Shown piece by piece: positions 57,662 to 64,000 of a stretch of DNA of 64,000 bases. The DNA is from Anomaloglossus baeobatrachus (lineage: Eukaryota > Chordata > Amphibia > Anura > Aromobatidae). Below the pieces are notes generated by a model, which worked only from the letters and a program-made list of their open reading frames with translations, searched no databases and had not been told where the DNA came from. The first letter of the stretch is position 1; the number at the start of each line of letters is the position of its first letter. The translations under genes were made by a program, and so were the position numbers. The stretch spans positions 216,476,128 through 216,540,127 of the forward strand of contig NC_134358.1 of the NCBI RefSeq assembly GCF_048569485.1, given 5' to 3'.

Positions 57662-57765
57662 CATCAGACGTCGACACCCGGAAACCCTTGGAATCGGCAA
57701 TTGGAACGGCAGGACGAGCCCCACACCTTGAGAAAGGAGATTGATCGCCTCCTAACATTATTTTG

Positions 57766-57775
57766 CACGGTAAGT
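57766..57775 (+). promoter_or_regulatory. Retroviral leader splice donor
   Basis: CACG|GTAAGT with GT at 57770-57771 is a strong donor in the leader upstream of gag, where retroviruses place the donor for spliced env mRNA. The matching acceptor would be beyond the window. Confidence 0.6.
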
Positions 57776-58140
57776 CTGCTGATTTTTATAATCTGTAGTC
57801 TTCCCTGTGTATTCTCGGGGTGTGTGGCACTGATTGCCTGACTGTGTCCGGTTTTCAGGGTCTCTGTACACGGCAGACGGGTCTCACGGCTGCTGGCCAT
57901 ATTAATTGCGGAAGAACCATCACGTGTTTAGTTGCCTGTTGCCTGTTTTGTGTTGCCTCAAGGGGAGATTGACTGGTAGTTAAGAGAGCAAGTGGGTTTT
58001 GAGTTCTGTTAGTTGTCGCCTGTGATATGGTTTGTGGTTCTAGTGGAGACTTAAGTAGTTAATACGGTTGGTACAAGACCTAGAGATATAGCGCGGTTTT
58101 AATTGGCCAGGTTAGGCACGTGTTTTCCACGGACTCACGA

Positions 58141-58575
58141 GTCTGTGTTATAGAGGCTAGTTAACAAATCCTCCAAGAGAGGCAGGTTAACGGAAGTCTG
58201 TGTTATAGAGGCTAGTTAACAAATCCTCCAAGAGAGGCAGGTTAACGGACGTCTGTGTTATAGAGGCTAGTTAACAAATCCTCCAAGAGAGGCAGGTTAA
58301 CGGACGTCTGTGTTATAGAGGCTAGTTAACAAATCCTCCAAGAGAGGCAGGTTAACGGAAGTCTGTGTTATAGAGGCTAGTTAACAAATCCTCCAAGAGA
58401 GGCAGGTTAACGGACGTCTGTGTTATAGAGGCTAGTTAACAAATCCTCCAAGAGAGGCAGGTTAACGGAAGTCTGTGTTATAGAGGCTAGTTAACAAATC
58501 CTCCAAGAGAGGCAGGTTAACGGAAGTCTGTGTTATAGAGGCTAGTTATAAGTCCTCCAAGAGAGGCGAATCAGC
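58141..58575 (+). repeat. Eight 55-bp leader repeats
   Basis: Copies start at 58141, 58196, 58251, 58306, 58361, 58416, 58471 and 58526. The first seven differ almost only at the last base (GGAA or GGAC); the eighth is diverged. Each contains GTTAAC twice (TAGTTAACAAATCC and CAGGTTAACGG). Lies between the splice donor and gag. Confidence 0.97.
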
Positions 58576-58824
58576 CGGTATAGACACCTTGTAATCAGGG
58601 GTGATACTAGGTGGTTTTATTTTTTGTATATTACGGAACGCAGAAATCAGACAGGGATCACTAGGCAGAACAAGGACTGGTTTGGAAGTGTATGCTGAAA
58701 ATCCTAGGCTTTCTTTAGTGTTTCAGTTGTGTCATCTCCCCATCTTTTTGTCTGTTTTTGTCTGTTATTCTTATCTTGGTCTGCATAGAGAAAGATTGTT
58801 TGGTGTTGTTTATCTTGGGAGAGG

Positions 58825-61800
58825 ATGGAAAAATTGATGAAGTTTTGTCGTATTGGCAGTAAGCCAAATTCAGATGGCAAATTAGACCCATGCACATTAG
58901 TTGCAGATCGTGAAGGGAAGAGTCATATAAAACAATGTAGAAAACTCATGAAATTGTGTGGGATGCCAGCAGGAGGAAGATTGCAGCCTTTAGAGTGGAA
59001 GCTTGTGTTAACAGAGAGAAAAGGTGTTTTGGAAGACAATGGATTGCTATCTGCGGCTTGTGCATGGGGAAGAGTTTCTGAAAGATTATATAGAGAGAAC
59101 TGGGTAGAAGAAGTGAGGAAAAAGAAAGACAAAGTTTTAAATTATGTGTATTACAAGACTATACCTTGTGAGCGACCACCTCCATATAATGCTGATGCTG
59201 TGGTATGGACCTGTTCTGGTTGTAGTTGTAGAAATTCGGATGAGAATAAATTTTGTTGTGGATGTGGTGACTCTAGGCCGCGAAATGGTGGACAAAAGCC
59301 ATGTGCTGAATCTGCTGGTGGCCATCTTGGAGGAGGAACATGTGCTACTTCCAATGACGGCCATCTTGGAGGAGGAACATGTGCTACTTCCAGTGTCGGC
59401 CATCTTGGAGGAGGAACATGTGCTACTTCCAGTGTCGGCCATCTTGGAGGAGGAACATGTGCTACTTCCAGTGTCGGCCATCTTGGAGGAGGAACAGGTG
59501 CTACTTCCAGTGTCGGCCATCTTGGAGGAGGAACATGTGCTACTTCCAGTGTCGGCCATCTTGGAGGAGGAACATGTGCTACTTCCAATGACGGCCATCT
59601 TGGAGGAGGAACATGTGCTACTTCCAGTGTCGGCCATCTTGGAGGAGGAACATGTGCTACTTCCAGTGTTGGCCATCTTGGAGGAGGAGCAGGTGCCACT
59701 TCCAGTGTCAGCCATTTTGTTGAAGACAAATGTGCTCGACCCGGTGGTAGCCATTTTGTTGAAGACAAATGTGCTCTCCCTGGTGGTAGCCATTTTGTTG
59801 GAGACAAATGTGCTGTCCCCAGTGGCACCCGCCCAGATTCCCTCTACCCCGTAATGACCATTAATGGTCAGTACTACATCCCTCTGGGAAGTGAACAGAC
59901 ATTACCCACATTTCCTGTCACAACGATTTCCAGTGAAGCATCAACCCTTTCCCCCACCACTTCCGCTGTGAATCCAGCTATCCTCCCACCTGGATCATCC
60001 CCAGCACCAACACTTTCCACTGTCACTTCCGCTGCTAATTTAGCTGCACAACCACAGGAATCACTCTCAGCACCAACCCTTTCCACTGTCACCTTTGAGG
60101 TCAATCCAGACACACACTCACGTGAGCCACTCCAAGCAGCAACCTTTCCTCCCAACACTTCTGATGCAACAGTACTCTCACGCTCATGCAGTCTCTCTAA
60201 TACCACTCCCGGTGCCTCGAGGGTCCTTTCACAACCGAGTGCACATCTATATGGGACGGTAGCCACTGTATCAGATGAAGGCACAATTTGGGAAGGGAAC
60301 ACTAATACCACAGGGAGCATAGGGGGAAGGGAATACTGGCAACCAGTTCTTGAAAAAGAGATTCCAGAGGGACCTTTATTGGTGGTGGGTAAGGGTGACA
60401 TAACAACAATGGAGACAGACGCTATTGTCAATGCTGCAAATTCTCATTTAAAACACGATGGAGGTATAGCTAGAGCTATAGTGGAGGCAGGAGGGGCGAC
60501 TATTCAAGCTGACAGTCGAGTCATTGTTGAGTCACGTGGGCAGATAGCTATTGGGGACATAGCAGTGACTAAACCTGGCAGTCTTCCCTGTAGATTGATT
60601 ATACACGCTGTGATATCTACTTTTGACCCCATGCATCCAGACGTTAGTACACAACAACTTCGCACAGCAATAACTCGCACTTTAGAATATGCGAATACTA
60701 GTCAGCAGATTGAAACCCTGACAATCCCCGCTATTGGTTCTGGCATTTTTGGATATCCCATTCATGCATGCGCAAGAGAGATAGTAGGCGTTATAATGAA
60801 CAAATGCAGCCCCCCAAACATTTGCTGTCTCTCTGAAATCAGGTTAATTAGTAATGAAAACCGGATAGTAAAAGCTCTCAAGACTGCCTGCCTCACCTGG
60901 ACTCCACCTCATGATATAGGAACTGTTCAGTCGGAAACTCTCTTTCCAGGCTTACCACCTCCTCCTGCTCCTCTCATACAAGTGTCAATGCCCACATTCC
61001 CGCTGCCACCTCCAATCCCACCGCTGGTGCCATTGCCAATAACAGGAAATCTCACGTCTGGAGAGCCCACCCTCTACGTCAAGTTTACACCACAGCAAGC
61101 TGCTACTTTATTGAACCAGCTTCCAGATCCAGAAAAGCAGCCGATGCCTTTCTACAGAAGTATGCTTCAAATCCAGAGGAATTACTCTGCAACGTGGCAG
61201 GATCTTATTTCCCTGGCAAATCTGAAAGCGGGTGACGCGTACTGGCCTGTTATGGAAACTGCATTCAATGATGCTGCACTTGTCAGTGACACCACGTGGG
61301 ACTCCGGTGTTGAGTTCTGTCAACAACTTAAAACATGGGCAACAGATAAGCTGGCTGATCAGTCAACATCTTTTAAGGAGGTCACACAAGAACCAGGAGA
61401 ATCAGTGGAGAGATATCATGCTCGTTTAACCCAAATGTTTAATGACCTCGGTTTCAGTAACCAAATTAAAATTCAACGAACATTGCTTGTCTCCTCTTTT
61501 GTTGAAGGCCTTCGAGAAGCCCTAAGGAAGCAATTTCAAGCAATCAGACCTGAATATGCCACATTGGATCCTAAGGATGTCTTAACGATAGCTAAGGGGT
61601 TCGAGAAAATACTCCCTGAGAAAACTACAACAACCTCAAATAAGAAAACCCACATTCTATGGACTGCTGTGCAGAATCAAAACCAGGAGCCTTCATTACC
61701 TCGTGCCAAAGTAATCTGCTTCAATTGTGGTAACCCAGGTCACTACAGACGTGATTGTAAAGCCCCTTTTCAAGAACGTAGATTGAGACACCGCAATGAG

Positions 61801-61914
61801 GACAATCGCAGATACAACTATTCTCATCGCAATGATCAATATTACGACCATCCATCGCAAGCTCAGACTCATGCTAACCATACCGCTGCTCTGATGCATC
61901 TAAGTAACCAATAG
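58825..61914 (+). CDS. gag: Retroviral Gag with RanBP2 finger and macro domain
   Basis: 1029 codons, about twice the usual length. Residues 1-110: basic, probably helical MA-like region without an N-terminal MG myristoylation signal. PPPY late motif at 118-121. RanBP2-type zinc finger W128, C130, C133, N137, C144, C147. Thirteen 13-residue repeats at 166-334. A Ser/Thr/Pro-rich linker follows to about 510. Macro domain about 515-690: GDI at 524-526, NAAN at 536-539, GGIARAI after it, PAIGSGIFGYP at 635-645. Then a Pro-rich stretch, a capsid-like region about 745-935 and CCHC knuckle C965-C968-H973-C978. Macro domains bind or remove ADP-ribose; in a Gag this is very unusual. The start is the first ATG in frame after the leader repeats. 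Confidence 0.9.
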   Translation: MEKLMKFCRIGSKPNSDGKLDPCTLVADREGKSHIKQCRKLMKLCGMPAGGRLQPLEWKLVLTERKGVLEDNGLLSAACAWGRVSERLYRENWVEEVRKKKDKVLNYVYYKTIPCERPPPYNADAVVWTCSGCSCRNSDENKFCCGCGDSRPRNGGQKPCAESAGGHLGGGTCATSNDGHLGGGTCATSSVGHLGGGTCATSSVGHLGGGTCATSSVGHLGGGTGATSSVGHLGGGTCATSSVGHLGGGTCATSNDGHLGGGTCATSSVGHLGGGTCATSSVGHLGGGAGATSSVSHFVEDKCARPGGSHFVEDKCALPGGSHFVGDKCAVPSGTRPDSLYPVMTINGQYYIPLGSEQTLPTFPVTTISSEASTLSPTTSAVNPAILPPGSSPAPTLSTVTSAANLAAQPQESLSAPTLSTVTFEVNPDTHSREPLQAATFPPNTSDATVLSRSCSLSNTTPGASRVLSQPSAHLYGTVATVSDEGTIWEGNTNTTGSIGGREYWQPVLEKEIPEGPLLVVGKGDITTMETDAIVNAANSHLKHDGGIARAIVEAGGATIQADSRVIVESRGQIAIGDIAVTKPGSLPCRLIIHAVISTFDPMHPDVSTQQLRTAITRTLEYANTSQQIETLTIPAIGSGIFGYPIHACAREIVGVIMNKCSPPNICCLSEIRLISNENRIVKALKTACLTWTPPHDIGTVQSETLFPGLPPPPAPLIQVSMPTFPLPPPIPPLVPLPITGNLTSGEPTLYVKFTPQQAATLLNQLPDPEKQPMPFYRSMLQIQRNYSATWQDLISLANLKAGDAYWPVMETAFNDAALVSDTTWDSGVEFCQQLKTWATDKLADQSTSFKEVTQEPGESVERYHARLTQMFNDLGFSNQIKIQRTLLVSSFVEGLREALRKQFQAIRPEYATLDPKDVLTIAKGFEKILPEKTTTTSNKKTHILWTAVQNQNQEPSLPRAKVICFNCGNPGHYRRDCKAPFQERRLRHRNEDNRRYNYSHRNDQYYDHPSQAQTHANHTAALMHLSNQ
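59320..59826 (+). repeat. Thirteen in-frame 39-bp repeats in gag
   Basis: Ten copies encode GHLGGGTCATSSV-like units and three encode SHFVEDKCALPGG-like units. Every copy contains CCATCTTG or CCATTTTG at its start, a YY1-type core. Because 39 is a multiple of three, other frames and the opposite strand are also open here; those are shadows. Confidence 0.97.
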
Positions 61915-64000
61915 GACAGGGGCAAGCCCGTGTCCACTACTTTGGCTTCTACGTCTGGTCCAATAGCCAAAGTAACAATCAACGTTCAAGGCAAACCCTT
62001 ACCGTTTCTTGTGGATACAGGTGCAGCCAGAAGTGTAATCAGATTACAGGACCTGCCATTTCCCGATCTGATATCCTCTGAAGCAGTAACCTGTGTGGGA
62101 GTAGACGGTAAGCCTACTTCTAACAAGCTTACCCGTGACGTACAGGTTGGACCATACGAAGATGTATTTATGCGCCTGGTGGTATCCCCCACTTGTCCCA
62201 CTAACCTTCTGGGAGCAGACCTTCTCCAAAGATTGAGAGCGACTATCAACTATTCATCCAATGGTCTTACCATCACCATTACTGATCCGCTCGATCCGAG
62301 TGAAGAGTGTCAACTTCAAGCAGCACCTTTGCTTATGATGATGGACGAAGTCATTAATGCTGCCTCGGGTGTTCCACCAGAAGTGATGTCGCAAGTCCCA
62401 CCTACACTATGGTCCACTGGTCCTGAAGATATTGGACATCTTGCTGTACCTCCGGTACGGGTCATTCTTAAACCCGGAGCTCAACTCCCCAAGGTGCCTC
62501 AATACCCACTCAAGTCTGCTCAGGAAGAGTCCTTGGGTACTCAAATTAAGACTCTCCTGGATAACGGGGCATTAGTTAAGTGTACCTCTCTCTGTAATAC
62601 GCCTTTGTTTCCAGTCAAAAAGAGAACATTGAAGGGAGAAGCCCCAAAGTACCGTATGGTTCAAGATCTCCGGGCTGTTAACGCAGCAACTGTATTGGAA
62701 AGTCCCATCGTGCCCAATCCACATACACTGCTGTCTCAGATACCATCGGATGCTACACGTTTCACTGTCATCGATCTAGCTAATGCTTTCTTCAGCGTAC
62801 CATTGCATCCAGAAGATTGGTACCTGTTTGCCTTCACTTACCAAGGATCACAATACACCTGGACGGTCTTGCCACAAGGAGCACAGAATTCACCAAGTCA
62901 TTTCTCTCAAGCCCTTGCCTCTTGTCTGCAGCCTTGGAGAGAGATGAACCATCAGGTTGTTCTCCTTCAGTATGTCGATGATCTTCTATTGTGTTGTCCT
63001 GATCAAGCAGTAGCTGAAAAATCAAGTCTCAGTCTTCTACTTCACCTCGCACAACAGAACTGCAAAGTGTCCCTCAACAAAGTTCAATGGTGTCAACCCA
63101 AAGTTGTGTTTCTAGGACACTGTCTCTCTCCAGGGTTAAAACATCTCACAAGTGAAAGAAAAGACGCAATTGAGACAGTTCCTCTACCAAAAGGAACTAA
63201 GCAGCTACAAGCTTTCTTGGGACTTATCACCTACTGCCGGCAGTGGATTCCAGACGCCTCCAAGTTGATGCAACCATTGTATGATGACCTCAAGATGTCT
63301 GCTTTCCCACTAAAACCAGAGTCTGTGGAAGCTTTCTATACTCTTAAACAAGCCATACAATCTGCACCAGCCCTTGGAATCCCGAATTATCAGCTGCCTT
63401 TCTACCTGTTTATCAGTGAAGTAGCAGGACATGCCTCCGGAGTCCTGGCCCAGAAACATGGGGGAAAAACAAGACCCATCGGTTATTACTCTGCTCGTCT
63501 GGACTCTGTGTCTCAAGCTTCACCAACTTGCCTTAGAGCCGTACATGCTGCACATATGCTCCTGGACAAAACTTCAGACATCATCTTAGGACATCCAGTG
63601 CTCTTGATGGCTCCACACGATCTCAAAGCTATACTTGACCAGACTCAACCTAAACATCTGTCACTACAGCGTCATATGAGACTCCAATGTTCCCTCCTAA
63701 TTCCGGATAATGTCACTCTTGTCCGCTGTACCGTCCTTAACCCGTCCACACTGCTTCCTCTTTCCAGGGGGGATGTAGATGATGACAGTCATGCTCTAGG
63801 AGAAGAGGCCTATACGTACTCAGATGATCATGACTGTCTACAACAGATGCAGCAAGAAGCAGCCTCAAAGAAAATTGTGTCCGAAGACCCACTCCCGCAC
63901 GCTGACCTGACGTTTTTTACCGATGGTTCCAGATTTGCAGATGAAACAGGAAGGTTCCATACAGGATATGCCGTGGTTACATATGACCAGGTTATCTCAG
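61915..64000 (+). CDS. pol: Retroviral protease-RT-RNase H (pol), partial at window end
   Basis: Continues in the gag frame after the amber codon and stays open to the window end. Aspartic protease: active site VDTGAA at 62011-62028 and flap-to-end block LLGADLL near 62206. RT: YRMVQDLRAVN near 62650, VIDLANAFFSVPLHPED (motif A) near 62770, VLPQGAQNSP near 62866, YVDD at 62971-62982, then VFLGHCLSPG. Connection domain follows (LQAFLGLITYCRQW). RNase H begins near 63905 with FFTDGS, catalytic D at 63922. Integrase would follow outside. Probably made only as a read-through product of gag. Confidence 0.93.

Larger units (their letters stand above)
57069..64000 (+). mobile_element. Endogenous retrovirus, 5' part (runs off window)
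   Basis: LTR, primer site, donor, leader repeats, gag (58825-61914) and pro-pol (61915 to beyond 64000) in one continuous order. A single amber codon separates the two frames, which are in register, the plan used by gamma- and epsilon-type retroviruses for read-through. The visible part looks whole. RT motifs (LPQG, YVDD) and a single CCHC knuckle also fit that group. Integrase, env and the 3' LTR would lie beyond the edge. Antisense to the host gene and inserted into DIRS copy F. Confidence 0.9.

Noticed and set aside
58141-58575. Regular direct repeats resembling a CRISPR array
   Set aside because: The units are contiguous with no variable spacers, the context is a vertebrate retroviral leader, and no cas genes exist here.
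59137-59854. Long open frames on the minus strand and in another plus frame over the gag repeats
   Set aside because: A 39-bp period keeps all frames open; only the gag frame connects to recognisable domains.
1-64000. tRNA, rRNA or other structured host RNA genes
   Set aside because: I saw no cloverleaf, rRNA or snRNA signature on either strand by reading; a covariance-model scan would be decisive.

Overview
The window looks like intron-rich, repeat-dense DNA from a large vertebrate genome, most likely an anuran amphibian. It carries six copies of tyrosine-recombinase (DIRS1-like) retrotransposons, LINEs of the L1 and CR1 type, a Penelope-like element with a GIY-YIG endonuclease, hAT, Tc1/mariner and piggyBac/Harbinger-type DNA elements, and many foldback MITEs of kinds common in frogs. 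No bacterial-style gene organisation is present. The only host coding sequence I can support is two exons of one gene on the minus strand (44506-44712 and 35255-35458), joined in phase 0 across a 9-kb intron filled with mobile elements. I could not name the gene.

Layout. 1-3.3 kb: a cluster of five unrelated tandem repeats around a Helitron-like end and a MITE. 3.4-8.5 kb: an L1 fragment, a decayed hAT transposase split by a Penelope-type 3' end, and a Penelope-like element. 8.5-20 kb: minisatellites, MITEs, an L1 3' end and a composite Harbinger-type element. 20.0-34.2 kb: DIRS copy A with DIRS copy B nested inside it, each carrying further DNA-element insertions. 34.8-44.7 kb: the host gene's last two exons, with a TTAA MITE, a CRE-centred palindrome, a CR1 LINE, DIRS copy C and a Tc1/mariner relic between them. 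45.0-49.4 kb: a duplicated piece of copy C and a run of MITEs. 50.4-57.1 kb: DIRS copies D, E and F nested in one another. 57.07-64.0 kb: the 5' part of an endogenous retrovirus on the plus strand, inserted in F and running off the window.

The retrovirus is the most remarkable object. It has a 5' LTR, a primer-binding site, a strong splice donor and eight 55-bp leader repeats. Its gag is very long (1029 codons). Between a PPPY late motif and the capsid region, gag encodes a RanBP2-type zinc finger, thirteen 13-residue repeats and a macro (ADP-ribose-binding) domain, followed by a single CCHC zinc knuckle. One amber codon separates gag from an in-frame protease-reverse transcriptase-RNase H frame, the arrangement of read-through retroviruses. 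The part visible here looks whole.

The second notable theme is in the DIRS copies. The 3' edge of all six copies, and its inverted copy in the internal complementary region of the four where that part is preserved, carries splice-acceptor-like and splice-donor-like sequence. In those four copies a roughly 280-335 bp cassette is flanked by an acceptor and a donor on both strands. All six copies lie on the same strand as the host gene.
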